Positions 27,399-37,107 of a DNA stretch of 64,000 nucleotides are shown piece after piece. This DNA comes from Taklimakanibacter lacteus (lineage in GTDB: Bacteria; Pseudomonadota; Alphaproteobacteria; Rhizobiales; Aestuariivirgaceae). Positions within the stretch are counted from its first letter, which is position 1; every line of letters begins with the position of its first letter. The translations under genes were made by a program, and so were the position numbers. The DNA is taken from positions 62,001-126,000 of the forward strand of contig QOZQ01000008.1 of assembly GCA_003576695.1 (NCBI GenBank), given 5' to 3'. The notes under the pieces are model-generated. The model saw only the letters and a list, made by a program, of their open reading frames with translations. It was not told the origin of the DNA and ran no database searches.

Positions 27399-30300
27399 TT
27401 TGGCCAAATTGGACTGGTATCGTTACGATCATAGGCAAAACTGGGCGTGTTGCCTCCATACATAACATAACCACCTATGTTCTTGTAGCCCGGAGTAGCC
27501 ATAACACCTCCCCCCCAAGGGCCAACTGCAAGATCGATCCCTTGCGACTTACCCAGCATGTCAGAAAGTGGACCTGTTTGAGCTCCCGCCACAACATAGC
27601 CCCCCGTTGACATGCCGACGCTAAATGTTTGCGTTCCCAGAATTTGATAATTTCCTGAGGTATCTACCGCGACAACTACTGAACCGCCAAGGCCCACAAC
27701 CTGAGCAAAACTACCGCCTACGCCAATAAATACAGTGGCTTGCACTTTTTTCCCGGAGTACGAATTAAACGGAACACCAAGTGCATAGGACTCAGTAGCT
27801 GAGCCCGATAGGAATCCACCCGACATTTGACCCGCAATTGCACCATTGATTGCGGCCATATTTGAATAGACGTCCCGTGAAAACTGTGTCCCGCCGAACT
27901 CTCCCATCCAGTCATCCATTTTAGCCGGATGTCCGGTATACAGATCCCCGATTTGCCGCACATTGGTGCTTACCCAACGCGGATTGGCGTTGCTTCCTTC
28001 ATTGACCGCCCACCCACCACCACCCCAGCCGACGTCGGCACAGGTTCCACAGCGTGGACCATGCTCGTAGGTCATGCGTTCTGCGGTCTTCTGGGAGATC
28101 GACTTGCCGCCGCCTGAACTACCGCCAGCGAAATTTCCCCCTCCACTCCAACTTCCCCCGCTGGTGCTCTCATGGTCATCCGCGGCGTTTCCAAACGGAT
28201 CCAATCCGTTGATCGGGTCGTTGAGGGCATAGGCATAACGGTTGACATCGACTCCGCCGATCGTCGGATCCCAATCATCGGGCGATAGGAACCGCCCAAG
28301 CGCCGGATCGTAGTAACGGGCGTGGAGATATTGCAGGCCGGTCTCGCTGTCATAGCGCTCGTTGATGTAGGACTTCGAGTTGAGCGGTGTCGTCAGCGGT
28401 TTGCCATAGGAAGCGAAGGCGGTGCGGCCGTTGCCGGGTATGGCCCCCGTCGCATCGGTCGTCACCCGGTTGGAACCGAGATGATCCTTGTGCAGCCAGG
28501 AGAGCGTGGTGCCCGTGCGCTTCACATCGGGATGGAGATACTGCCCCCATTCCCCTGACGGATTGATGGCGTTGACAACGATTTCCGTGTCATTGCCCAA
28601 ATACCAGGTGACATCGGTGCCGACAGTCTTCCGGACGCGCTCGCCATCCGCCCCATATTCGAAAGTGCTGGTCGAGCCGCCGGAAATGGCAACCGACAGT
28701 GGCCGGTTCTCGCCGTCATAGGTGAAGGTCCGGGTCTGGCTGTCGATCGTGTAGGCGGTCGTATTGCCATTCGCGTCATAGCTGACGCTCTGCCCGGCAA
28801 TGGTGAGCGGCGCATGCGGCCGGACCGCCGTGGGTCCCTGGGTCGGATAGGTATAGGTCCCTACCTTGGAATTGGTCAACATGTTGCCGGCGAGATCATA
28901 GGTCCAGGTCTGGTCCTGGGCATTGTCGCCCTGGTTGTCGGCCGAGATCAGGTCTCCCAGATCGCTATAGCCATAGGTCCAGTTCTCGACATTGCTGGTC
29001 ACCGTGCTGTTGGTGACGGCGGTGATACGACCGGCAAAGTCCCGTGTGTAAGTGAGCGCCATCAGCGAGGTCGCGCCGTTATTGGTCGTGATCCCGGTGA
29101 GGAAGGCACGCTGGGCGTTATAGGCATAGCTGGTGGTGACGCCGTTGCCGTAAGCCACCGAGGTCATCTGGCCGGCACCGTTGTAAGCCAAGGCCGAGAC
29201 GAGGTCGGTCGAGCCGTTCTTGACGGTCAGCAGCCGGCCCATCTCGTCATAGTCGTAGCTGGCCGTATAGGTGCCGGAGCCCGAGCCTGTCCCCGAGGGG
29301 AAGGTGCGGGTCCTGAGCTCGCCCGCATGCCAATAGGTGCTTTCGATAAGCTTCGGCGTTCCGCTGCCATTGATGCCGGCAAAGGACTGCTTCACCGGGC
29401 GACCAGCAGCGTCATAGTCGATCTCGACATCGGACAGGGTGATGGTCGGCGTCCCTGCCCGCTCCTTGATCGACCTGGTGAGCGCTCCGGCATTGAAGAA
29501 GCCGGAACGGGCCTGGTCGTAAGTGTTGGTCACCGTCTCGGTGGCGAGGCCGGACCCGGTCACCGTCTTGGTGAGGGCTCGGTCCATGCTGTCATAGGTC
29601 AGGGTCGAGACCTGCCCCTTGGCATCGGTCTGGGTCAGCAGCCGGCCGGCGGTGTCGTAGCTGTAGGACCAGTCGCCGAGATCGGGATCATGCACCGCCG
29701 TCCGGCGGCTCATCCCGTCATAGCTGTAGGTCCACTTGTTATTGTTCGGGTCATAGATCTCGACGATGCGACTCAGGGCATCGCGCTTATATTGCGTGAT
29801 GGCCTCGGGATCCCCCGAACTGATCCGCATCTTCGCCCGTGTCACCATCTGGCCATAGGCGTCATAGTGATAGCGGGTCTGGCGCCCTGTCTCATCCGTC
29901 TGAGTGATGACGGAAAGCTCGGTGGTCGATGAACCGCCCAGCGCATAGGCGAGCGTGATCGACTTGCCATCCGGCGCCTCCTTGTCGATCAGACGGTCGA
30001 GCGCGTCATAGTGATAGTTGGTCCATTGCGCCGTTTCGGACGTGTCGAAATACACCTGCGTGCTGGCTTTGACATTGCCGCGCTTGTTGAACGTGAAGCT
30101 CTGCGTCTGTGAGCGCTTCGGCTGGCCAGCGTCCACCACGACGCCCTCATTCCAATCCCTCCATTTGCGCCCGAAGCCGTCGATATAGGCCTGAGCCGAG
30201 ATGATGTCGGTGGTGGCGTTGATGGTCGGTCCGGGATTGGCCCAGTCGTCATCGTCCGTCGAGGCATGAGGCGCCGGGCGTTGGGTCTCGATCAATTGGT

Positions 30301-33300
30301 CGATCGCATCGGGCTTGATACCGCCAGGAGCCGAGACATCGGCCGTGCCAATGTCATAAACGAGCCTCCGGTAATCGCCGCCGGGCTTGACCTCGCGCGT
30401 CAGCCGGCAGAGCGCATCATAGACCGAGTCTGTATTCTGGCTGTTGATGTCGGTGACCTGGGTCGGGGCGCCGCAAATCGTGTCCCATTGCATCTGGACC
30501 TTGAAGCGGCTGTCGGCGCCGGTGCCGAAATATTTGGGCAGCCGGGTCTCAGTCACGAACAGCTGGTTTGTCGCGTCATAGGTGTTCTCGGTGCGCTGAC
30601 CTTCGGGGCCGATGGCGACCGTGAGATTGCCATAGCTGTCATAGGTGAAGGTGCTGACGGCCCAGCTCGGCGAACTCGATATCCACTGCCGCACTTCCTG
30701 TTTCTGGCAGGAGAGTGCAGGGTCATTCCAGGTGCTCATTCCCTCATAGAAATTGCCGGTCTGCGCCGTCTGCGTCGCGGCACTCTGGGTCAGCGAGGAA
30801 TAGCTCGTCTCGACATGCGGGCATGCCACCACATAATCGGTGGTGTTCGGGATGAAGGTAGTGTTGAACGACCGCTCATCGCCGGTGACCGCAAGATCGC
30901 CATACTGGTCCTCATTGGTGACGAGCCCATGGGCGTTGAAGGTTCGGTCCGTCTTCACCGTCTTGGTCTGGCCGGAAGCGATCTCATCCGCCGTCGTAGA
31001 TGTGCTGAGGCAGGTAAAAGGAGCTTCGGCATCGGTGGTATAGGCATCCGCCACCTTGCGGAGTAGCACATCGGCGCCATCGCGGCGTTCGATCGCCGAT
31101 GTACGACCTAAACACGCCAGGCTCTGCTGGTAGGTCGAGACCGCCTTCGGCCCTGTCGTCTCACCCTCGACAGCCGGCAGTTGTGCCGTGACTTTCTGGA
31201 AGCCCATGAACTGGCGCTCGCTCGGATCCCAGGCTCCGCCTTCATAGGAATAGCTGGTGATCGATTCCCAATTGGGTGTGCCGCCCGTGCCGCGCCCGTC
31301 ATCCAGAGTCACCGACTTCACCACAGGCATCACAAAAGGCAATGTCGTGTTGGGCTTGCCGCTCGACGGCTCATAGGCAATCGCGATCTTCCCGCCCAAG
31401 GGCTCGACGACATTCGTCAGGAGATCTAGGACATTATCGCCTGAACTCAGCCGGATGTTATTGCTGTAGCTGAAATCGCCAACGAGGTCGGTTCGACCAT
31501 CACCATCAAAGTCACCCTCCACATTCACCTTGTACATGGCAGGGCCGGAAACAAGCTGAAAACTCGTACCGTTCAAGACATAAAGTTTACTCTGATAACC
31601 AGTGATGTTCCCCATATATGATGCAAGCAGAAGGTCCATTCGCCCGTCACCATTTAAATCAGCGAGCCGCGCTTGCGATCCACGGTGGTACGAAATGCCC
31701 GTGATTCTCTGCTCTGGCCAAACCGCAACAACTGTCTGGCCATTTGAAAAGTAGATGGTGACGTCGGCGATGTCCTTCAGTTCCGCAGGCGCAAATCCAC
31801 CACTGTAATCATAAACCTTAATCAAATCCGTCCGACCGTCGCCATTGATGTCGCCGACAAGGAAACGCACGCGATAGTCATTGATTGTGTGGGCAGATAC
31901 CAGCACCGGCGATTGGGCGGCAAACTGCGATCCGGACGATAGATAGATCGTTGCGTCCCATTTATGTATGCCGTCGGTGAAATGGCGCGTGATCAGCAGA
32001 TCTGCTTTGCCATCTCCGTTATAGTCACCAGGCCAGATTTTCTTTTCGGTATCTGCGAGAACGGGGACTTGCCAAGTCGTTTGTTTTATAAAAGCTGTAC
32101 CATCCGAAAGCCAAACATTACGATTACCCGTTACGATATCGACCTTCCCGTCACCATTGAAATCGCCGATACCCTTGATTCCGCCGTCGAAATCCCCTCC
32201 ACTCGTCGGACTTGTCGTGGCGGTGAGCGCCGTCAGGCTAGTGCCGACAAGCTTATTAATACGAATTTTGGCGGGATTTCCCGACATCTTGAGCAAATCA
32301 TCTGTCCCATCCCCCGTAAAATCGGCAATAAGATCACCTGTTGCGCATGCGGCGCTCAACACGGTGAATGAAGTGCCCGTCGACAGTTTGATATTGGATT
32401 CGCAAAGATCGGTACGACCATCACCATTGAAATCGCCTGATCGCGCATTTGGGGTGGCGGATATTCCTGACCAGGTCGAGTCACTGAAATCGGTGGTCAA
32501 ATCATAGTCTGAATAGGTGAATGAAGTCGCGGGCAAGGCGGTACCGCCGGTAACTCCCATATTTACATCAAATGTGGCATCCCTTCCGTATTCCTGGACA
32601 TAAGCCAGACGGGAGAGATTAGTGGCGCTGCTCATTCCGTATGCGAATCTATAGGCACGCACCAAAGTCGGCCCCATAAGAACGCGAATAGTTTTCAGAC
32701 GCTTGGCGCTTGCAAGAAAACCCGATCCGCTAGCTTCGCTCAGGCTTTCCGGCCGTGCTTCGTAATGGAACGCAATGGTTGCTATCGGAGTAGAACCACT
32801 CTGATTGAAATAGGTAACTGTTGCCAACACGCAAGCATTGTCCGTAACGCAATCATAGCTATAGTCGACATGATTGCCGCGTCGGTCCGTTGCTTTGGAG
32901 AGATGCCAGCGGAATGCGGTCGAATCGGTTCCCCCTTGGAACGCGGAATACTCATACTTGGTGCCGTCACGTGCCGTGACTTCCCAAACATTTGTCGTGC
33001 CATTGCGGCGAATGCGCAGATAGTTCTCCACCCTGCTTCCATAGCCAATTAAGCCGGAAGCAACCGATGCGGCGCAGGACGGTGACGTCGACGGGTTTTG
33101 CAGCTCCGCGCAGTGGATAATCTCCTCGCCATCGAGCGTAAATGAATCAGGTGGCAAGTTCGAAGCGCCGTAACCGGGCGAGCCTCGACCGCTTGGGAGC
33201 TTGGGCTGGCCGCTGGCCGGCGTTGGCGAGCCGGAGACACGTTCGATAACCGAAAGCCCATTTAGTTTCCAGCCGACACCCAGCCAAGCACCAACACTGG

Positions 33301-33577
33301 GATTATTGCGAATAGTTTCCGCCGAACTGTAGGCAACAGACAAGTTCGGTTCGAGCCCGCGGAATTCGGGAACATTAATCGCGACAGAATAGCGGTAGCT
33401 GCCATTATAGGCGGCATATGGCTGCATAGGGCTCAAATTTCGCAGTTCCACAGGACTAACGTCTTGGGCAGCTGCACCACTACAAATGAAAAAGGCGACG
33501 GCCGCTAGTCCAATCGCCTTTCCAACTTGACCTATTGCCCACGAAATCTGTGCACGGCCACAGCATAACCGCAGCAT
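27395..33577 (-). CDS. Giant secreted RHS/YD-repeat protein with SpvB and VCBS regions and a variable C-terminal tip
   Basis: This protein of about 2060 residues starts at the ATG at 33577, which follows a GGGACGGGGGCG stretch and gives a signal peptide ending near SGAAAQD. Next comes an SpvB-like domain (about 40-370), then six FG-GAP/VCBS calcium-type motifs of the form D-x-N-G-D-G-R-T-D (about 375-700), a long array of YD repeats (about 980-1740) that would form the RHS cocoon, and the RHS core (ARYYDPALGRFLSPDD) ending at DPFGN near residue 1797. The last 263 residues are glycine-rich and unrelated to any toxin I recognise. The build resembles polymorphic or Tc-type toxins. GC content is high in the YD region and low at both ends. 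A small coupled gene follows. Confidence 0.9.
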   Translation of the reverse strand: MLRLCCGRAQISWAIGQVGKAIGLAAVAFFICSGAAAQDVSPVELRNLSPMQPYAAYNGSYRYSVAINVPEFRGLEPNLSVAYSSAETIRNNPSVGAWLGVGWKLNGLSVIERVSGSPTPASGQPKLPSGRGSPGYGASNLPPDSFTLDGEEIIHCAELQNPSTSPSCAASVASGLIGYGSRVENYLRIRRNGTTNVWEVTARDGTKYEYSAFQGGTDSTAFRWHLSKATDRRGNHVDYSYDCVTDNACVLATVTYFNQSGSTPIATIAFHYEARPESLSEASGSGFLASAKRLKTIRVLMGPTLVRAYRFAYGMSSATNLSRLAYVQEYGRDATFDVNMGVTGGTALPATSFTYSDYDLTTDFSDSTWSGISATPNARSGDFNGDGRTDLCESNIKLSTGTSFTVLSAACATGDLIADFTGDGTDDLLKMSGNPAKIRINKLVGTSLTALTATTSPTSGGDFDGGIKGIGDFNGDGKVDIVTGNRNVWLSDGTAFIKQTTWQVPVLADTEKKIWPGDYNGDGKADLLITRHFTDGIHKWDATIYLSSGSQFAAQSPVLVSAHTINDYRVRFLVGDINGDGRTDLIKVYDYSGGFAPAELKDIADVTIYFSNGQTVVAVWPEQRITGISYHRGSQARLADLNGDGRMDLLLASYMGNITGYQSKLYVLNGTSFQLVSGPAMYKVNVEGDFDGDGRTDLVGDFSYSNNIRLSSGDNVLDLLTNVVEPLGGKIAIAYEPSSGKPNTTLPFVMPVVKSVTLDDGRGTGGTPNWESITSYSYEGGAWDPSERQFMGFQKVTAQLPAVEGETTGPKAVSTYQQSLACLGRTSAIERRDGADVLLRKVADAYTTDAEAPFTCLSTSTTADEIASGQTKTVKTDRTFNAHGLVTNEDQYGDLAVTGDERSFNTTFIPNTTDYVVACPHVETSYSSLTQSAATQTAQTGNFYEGMSTWNDPALSCQKQEVRQWISSSPSWAVSTFTYDSYGNLTVAIGPEGQRTENTYDATNQLFVTETRLPKYFGTGADSRFKVQMQWDTICGAPTQVTDINSQNTDSVYDALCRLTREVKPGGDYRRLVYDIGTADVSAPGGIKPDAIDQLIETQRPAPHASTDDDDWANPGPTINATTDIISAQAYIDGFGRKWRDWNEGVVVDAGQPKRSQTQSFTFNKRGNVKASTQVYFDTSETAQWTNYHYDALDRLIDKEAPDGKSITLAYALGGSSTTELSVITQTDETGRQTRYHYDAYGQMVTRAKMRISSGDPEAITQYKRDALSRIVEIYDPNNNKWTYSYDGMSRRTAVHDPDLGDWSYSYDTAGRLLTQTDAKGQVSTLTYDSMDRALTKTVTGSGLATETVTNTYDQARSGFFNAGALTRSIKERAGTPTITLSDVEIDYDAAGRPVKQSFAGINGSGTPKLIESTYWHAGELRTRTFPSGTGSGSGTYTASYDYDEMGRLLTVKNGSTDLVSALAYNGAGQMTSVAYGNGVTTSYAYNAQRAFLTGITTNNGATSLMALTYTRDFAGRITAVTNSTVTSNVENWTYGYSDLGDLISADNQGDNAQDQTWTYDLAGNMLTNSKVGTYTYPTQGPTAVRPHAPLTIAGQSVSYDANGNTTAYTIDSQTRTFTYDGENRPLSVAISGGSTSTFEYGADGERVRKTVGTDVTWYLGNDTEIVVNAINPSGEWGQYLHPDVKRTGTTLSWLHKDHLGSNRVTTDATGAIPGNGRTAFASYGKPLTTPLNSKSYINERYDSETGLQYLHARYYDPALGRFLSPDDWDPTIGGVDVNRYAYALNDPINGLDPFGNAADDHESTSGGSWSGGGNFAGGSSGGGKSISQKTAERMTYEHGPRCGTCADVGWGGGGWAVNEGSNANPRWVSTNVRQIGDLYTGHPAKMDDWMGEFGGTQFSRDVYSNMAAINGAIAGQMSGGFLSGSATESYALGVPFNSYSGKKVQATVFIGVGGSFAQVVGLGGSVVVAVDTSGNYQILGTQTFSVGMSTGGYVVAGAQTGPLSDMLGKSQGIDLAVGPWGGGVMATPGYKNIGGYVMYGGNTPSFAYDRNDTSPIWPK

Positions 33578-33933
33578 GATCGCCCCCGTCCCAAAATTCC
33601 CGTCCGAGCAGACCTTGGGTGAGTTCTCCACGATTCGCAATGGGCTTGTGGCGTATTCGCAACGACTGCTCATTTGTAGCAGATTCGTAACAATATATCT
33701 CGTTGATATCGGCGGATATTTTAGAACATTTGGCTATCCACCACGGCTGCGGTGGAATTCGACTGTCGTACTGTTCGTACATGCTAGTGGCGCCCAAGGA
33801 ACCTATCCCACCATCAGCATCTCAGTTTGGTACAACTGACCTCAGGGCGGCGCCAGACCTCACATCCCCTGAGCGGCCCACCCAAATCCTCCAATCTTTG
33901 GCGCGCACCAATCTACAATTTAAAGTAGCAATT
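33578..33933. other. AT-richer upstream region of the RHS gene
   Basis: These 356 bp between the RHS start and the right repeat contain only short overlapping frames without ribosome-binding sites or motifs. They presumably hold the RHS promoter, but no convincing -35/-10 pair could be chosen. Composition is lower in GC than the flanking core genes. Confidence 0.5.
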
Positions 33934-33960
33934 GGCGCCTTTTCTATTTCTGCCGCCACA
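33934..33960. repeat. Right 27-bp direct repeat of the RHS island, overlapping the yidD 3' end
   Basis: It matches 25826-25852 at 26 of 27 positions and includes the last codons and stop of the intact yidD gene (stop at 33944-33946). The GGCGCC at its left edge equals the right arm of the Omp terminator, which fits insertion at a junction that once joined that terminator to yidD. Confidence 0.75.
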
Positions 33961-34258
33961 TGACATGGCGCCAGGCACGCCAGTCCCGCCGCGGAAAATC
34001 CTCCGGCACCGGATCAAAGCCGTCGCCGCCCCAGGGATGGCAGCGCGTCACGCGTGAGAGTCCGAGCCAGAATCCAGCCCAGGCGCCATGCAACCGGATC
34101 GCCTCCATCGCATAGTCCGAGCAGGTCGGCAGGTAGCGGCAGCGGCGGCCGAGCACCGATGAGACGGTAAGCTGGTAAAGCCGGATCAGCCCGACCAGAC
34201 CCGCAGCGACCGGCCCCCGCCCTTGTCGCTTTTCCTTCCCATCATGACGTTCGCACAT
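33944..34258 (-). CDS. yidD: Membrane protein insertion efficiency factor YidD
   Basis: This 104-residue protein carries the full YidD signature: [27 protein letters not shown] with the paired cysteines, the [25 protein letters not shown] segment, and GFDPVPEDF. YidD is a small membrane-associated protein that helps YidC insert inner-membrane proteins. Its 3' end lies inside the right 27-bp island repeat and is intact. In related genomes it sits next to thrS; here an 8.1-kb insertion separates them. The C-terminus RHVMWRQK differs slightly from the remnant on the other side of the island. The ATG at 34258 is the likely start. Confidence 0.95.
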   Translation of the reverse strand: MCERHDGKEKRQGRGPVAAGLVGLIRLYQLTVSSVLGRRCRYLPTCSDYAMEAIRLHGAWAGFWLGLSRVTRCHPWGGDGFDPVPEDFPRRDWRAWRHVMWRQK

Positions 34259-34310
34259 TCTGTCTGCCCTGCGGGCCGTTTACACTCTGATCTTCGACAC
34301 GGAGATAGGC

Positions 34311-35861
34311 ATGAAGCTCGCCAAGCCCAATATTCTTTTCATCATGGCCGATCAATTGGCGGCGCGCTATCTCCCCGCCTACGGGCATCCTTTGGTGAAG
34401 ACACCCCATCTCGACCGGCTGGCGGGCGAGGGCGTCGTGTTCGAGAACGCTTATACACCAAGCCCGCTCTGCGCCCCTGCCCGTGCGACTGTGATGAACG
34501 GCCTCCTGCCGTCGCGGACCGGCGTCTACGACAATGCCGCCGAATTCCCCTCCTCCATCCCGACCTGGGCGCACTATCTGAGGCTTGCCGGCTATCGCAC
34601 CTGCCTGTCCGGCAAGATGCATTTCGTCGGCCCCGATCAGCTGCACGGGCTCGAAGAGCGCCTGACCACCGATATCTATCCGGCCGATTTCGGCTGGACG
34701 CCCGATTGGCGCCTGCGCCAGGAACGCATCGACTGGTGGTACCACAACATGACCTCGGTGCTGCAGCCGGGCATCGCCGAAATCACCAACCAGCTTGAAT
34801 TCGACGACGAAGTCGCCTTCCTCGCCACCCGCAAGATCTATGACTATGCGCGCTATGAGAACGACACGCCCTTCTGCCTCATGGCCTCCTTCACCCACCC
34901 GCATGACCCCTATGCGGCACGAGGAAAGTTCTGGAATCTTTACCGCGACGAGGAGATCGACCTGCCATCGCTGCCGGCGGCCGCCAATGAGGAATTGGAT
35001 CCGCACAGCCGGCGTCTCTATGAGATGTCGGCGATGGACGACTATGTTGTGACCGAGAAGGATGTGCGCGCCGCCCGCCACGGCTACTACGCCAATATCT
35101 CCTATATCGATGAGCTCGTCGGCAAGCTGCTTGCAGCGCTCGAAGCGACCGGCAAGCTCGACAACACCATCGTCGTCTTCACCTCGGATCACGGCGACTT
35201 CCTCGGCGAACGTGGCCTGTGGTACAAGATGTCGTTCCTCGAGCCTTCCGCCCATGTGCCGCTCATCATCTGGGCGCCGAAACGCTTTTCCGCGCGCCGG
35301 GTCGCCGAGCCGGTGACGCTTTGCGACATTCTTCCGACCTTCGCTGATCTGTGTACGGATGGAAAAGGCGAGCTCGCCCGCAAGGTGGATGGCCGAAGCC
35401 TCTATTCCCTGCTCGCCGGCTCAGCCGAGTCCCCGGACGCCACGGCCTGGGGCGAATATCTGGCGGAAGGCGTTATCGCTCCCATGTACATGCTGAGGCG
35501 CGGACCCTGGAAGTTCGTCCATACCCCGAGCGATCCCGATCAGTTGTTCGACATCGCGGCCGATCCCGACGAGCGGCGAAATCTCGCGGCCTATGCCGAT
35601 CACCAGGATCGCGCGCGGTCATTCCGTCGCGAGGTCGAGCAGAAATTCGATATTCCCCGCATCACCGGGGAAGTCCTGGCAAGCCAGCAGGCCCGCCTCA
35701 TGATGTTCGAGGCGTTGCGGCGCGGCGCCCATTTTCCCTGGGACTTCCAGCCGCTGCGCGAGGCCTCCGAGCAATATACGCGCAATCACATGTCGGTCAC
35801 CGACCGCGACCTCAAGAGCCGGTTTCCACCGGCGCCCGATGTCGCGGACAAGCGGCGTTGA
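34311..35861 (+). CDS. betC: Choline-sulfatase
   Basis: This 516-residue type I sulfatase has the formylglycine motif C-x-P-x-R in SPLCAPARATVM (Cys54 converted to formylglycine), metal ligands in MADQ near the N-terminus, and TSDHGDFLGERGLW. Stretches such as LSGKMHFVGPDQLHG, RLTTDIYPADFGWTP and DDEVAFLA are diagnostic for BetC, which hydrolyses choline-O-sulfate to choline and sulfate. A C-terminal choline-sulfatase domain follows. No betA, betB, betI or cho genes are adjacent, so it may supply sulfate or choline from stored or plant-derived osmolyte. It stands on the opposite strand between yidD and the iscU-like gene and may be a later insertion there. Confidence 0.92.
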   Translation: MKLAKPNILFIMADQLAARYLPAYGHPLVKTPHLDRLAGEGVVFENAYTPSPLCAPARATVMNGLLPSRTGVYDNAAEFPSSIPTWAHYLRLAGYRTCLSGKMHFVGPDQLHGLEERLTTDIYPADFGWTPDWRLRQERIDWWYHNMTSVLQPGIAEITNQLEFDDEVAFLATRKIYDYARYENDTPFCLMASFTHPHDPYAARGKFWNLYRDEEIDLPSLPAAANEELDPHSRRLYEMSAMDDYVVTEKDVRAARHGYYANISYIDELVGKLLAALEATGKLDNTIVVFTSDHGDFLGERGLWYKMSFLEPSAHVPLIIWAPKRFSARRVAEPVTLCDILPTFADLCTDGKGELARKVDGRSLYSLLAGSAESPDATAWGEYLAEGVIAPMYMLRRGPWKFVHTPSDPDQLFDIAADPDERRNLAAYADHQDRARSFRREVEQKFDIPRITGEVLASQQARLMMFEALRRGAHFPWDFQPLREASEQYTRNHMSVTDRDLKSRFPPAPDVADKRR

Positions 35862-35881
35862 TCAGTTTACTGGAATGCAAT

Positions 35882-36337
35882 TCAGGCCGGCACGGCAGCC
35901 TTCGCTTTCGCCTCGATCTGGTCGACGGCATCGACCACGGCATCGAAGGTCAGCAAGGTCGAGGCATGCCGGGCCTTGAAGTCCCGCACCGGCAGGAGCG
36001 CCTCGAGATCCTGCCACTTGCCGGAAGGCGGCTCGCCGCCTTCCTTCAGCATGGCATGCATCTGCTTGCGGATATGGCGCAGCTCCTCAGGCGTCGAGCC
36101 CACCACATGGCGCGCCATGATCGAGGACGAGGCCTGGCCGAGCGCGCAGGCCTTGACCTCATGGCCGAAATCGCTGACCACTCCGTCAGCCATCCTGACG
36201 TCGACCGTGACTTTGGAGCCGCACAGGCGCGAGATCGCCGTTGCCGTTGCGTCGGGCGCATTGAGGCGTTGCAGCCGGGGTATATCGGCGGCGAATTCGA
36301 GGATCTTGCGATTGTAGATTTCGTTGATCATGCACAC
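35882..36337 (-). CDS. Iron-sulfur cluster assembly scaffold, IscU/NifU-N type
   Basis: This 151-residue member of the SufU/IscU-like family has the three ligand cysteines in recognisable places: one in ISRLCGSK, one in [15 protein letters not shown] (the second-Cys region, including the typical G-Q-A-S) and none near the C-terminus, where the family's third Cys is usual. The Rhizobiales branch next to folE and hisI often shows this reduced pattern. It may act as an Fe-S carrier or degenerate scaffold. It is divergent from folE. Its neighbourhood (yidD, folE, hisI) is a conserved Rhizobiales arrangement. Confidence 0.85.
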   Translation of the reverse strand: MCMINEIYNRKILEFAADIPRLQRLNAPDATATAISRLCGSKVTVDVRMADGVVSDFGHEVKACALGQASSSIMARHVVGSTPEELRHIRKQMHAMLKEGGEPPSGKWQDLEALLPVRDFKARHASTLLTFDAVVDAVDQIEAKAKAAVPA

Positions 36338-36477
36338 ATCCTAATGCATCGGACTGCAAGCTGCGAAGCGGTTTTGTGCGCCGGAAACGCGCCGCAAAGC
36401 GTCTTTCGGCGTGTTTGCCCCTGGAAGCCGCCCATGATATGGGATCGGCGAAATCGGAAGTCAAAGTGAGCCCAATT

Positions 36478-37107
36478 ATGGATGCTGTCGTCAAGAAACT
36501 CGCGCGGGAAACGGCCCTCAAGCGCCCCTCCCAGGAGGAGGCAGAGGAGGCTGTCCGCACCCTGATCGCCTGGGCGGGCGACGATCCGACCCGCCAGGGC
36601 CTGCTCGACACGCCGAAGCGGGTGGTCAAGGCCTATCGCGAGTTCTTCAAGGGCTATGGCGAGGACCCACTGCAGGCGCTCTCGCGCACCTTCGATGAGG
36701 TCGAGGGCTATGACGACATCGTCATGCTGCGCGACATCGAGTTCAACTCCCATTGCGAGCACCATATCGTCCCCTTCATCGGCCGGGCCCATGTGGCCTA
36801 TCTGCCCTCCCATGCCGTGGTCGGCATTTCCAAGCTGGCGCGGGTCGTCGAGATCTATGCCCGGAGGCTTCAGACCCAGGAGACCATGACGGCGCAGATC
36901 GCCAAGGCCATCGACAAGGCGCTCGAGCCCAAGGGTTCGGCCGTCCTCATCGAGGCGGTGCATCAGTGCATGTCGCTGCGCGGCGTGAACAAGCGCAATG
37001 TCGCGACCATCACCACCCAGTTCACCGGCGAGTTCAAATCCAACCCGGTGCTGCAGGCCCGCTTCATGGAGCTGGTGCGCTCACCCTCGGGCGGCTTCTC
37101 CCTCTGA
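36478..37107 (+). CDS. folE: GTP cyclohydrolase I
   Basis: This protein of about 209 residues converts GTP to 7,8-dihydroneopterin triphosphate, the first step of folate synthesis. Motifs include [10 protein letters not shown], the zinc and active-site stretch [44 protein letters not shown] and the third zinc-ligand Cys in [11 protein letters not shown]. The ATG at 36478 (MDAVVKK) matches the usual alphaproteobacterial N-terminus; an in-frame ATG at 36439 is possible. Its stop overlaps the start of hisI (TGATG), so the two are co-expressed. Confidence 0.97.
   Translation: MDAVVKKLARETALKRPSQEEAEEAVRTLIAWAGDDPTRQGLLDTPKRVVKAYREFFKGYGEDPLQALSRTFDEVEGYDDIVMLRDIEFNSHCEHHIVPFIGRAHVAYLPSHAVVGISKLARVVEIYARRLQTQETMTAQIAKAIDKALEPKGSAVLIEAVHQCMSLRGVNKRNVATITTQFTGEFKSNPVLQARFMELVRSPSGGFSL

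Larger units (their letters stand above)
25826..33960. mobile_element. RHS/YD-repeat genomic island inserted at the 3' end of yidD
   Basis: An 8.1-kb segment bounded by a 27-bp near-perfect direct repeat separates thrS (and an Omp gene) from yidD. These genes adjoin in many Rhizobiales. It carries one giant RHS gene, a coupled small membrane-protein gene and about 1.2 kb of non-coding or decayed DNA. GC content falls visibly at both ends and in the distal parts of the RHS gene. No integrase, transposase or tRNA target is present, so the mechanism is unknown; loss of an integrase after insertion is possible. The island call rests on the repeats, synteny and composition. Confidence 0.65.
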
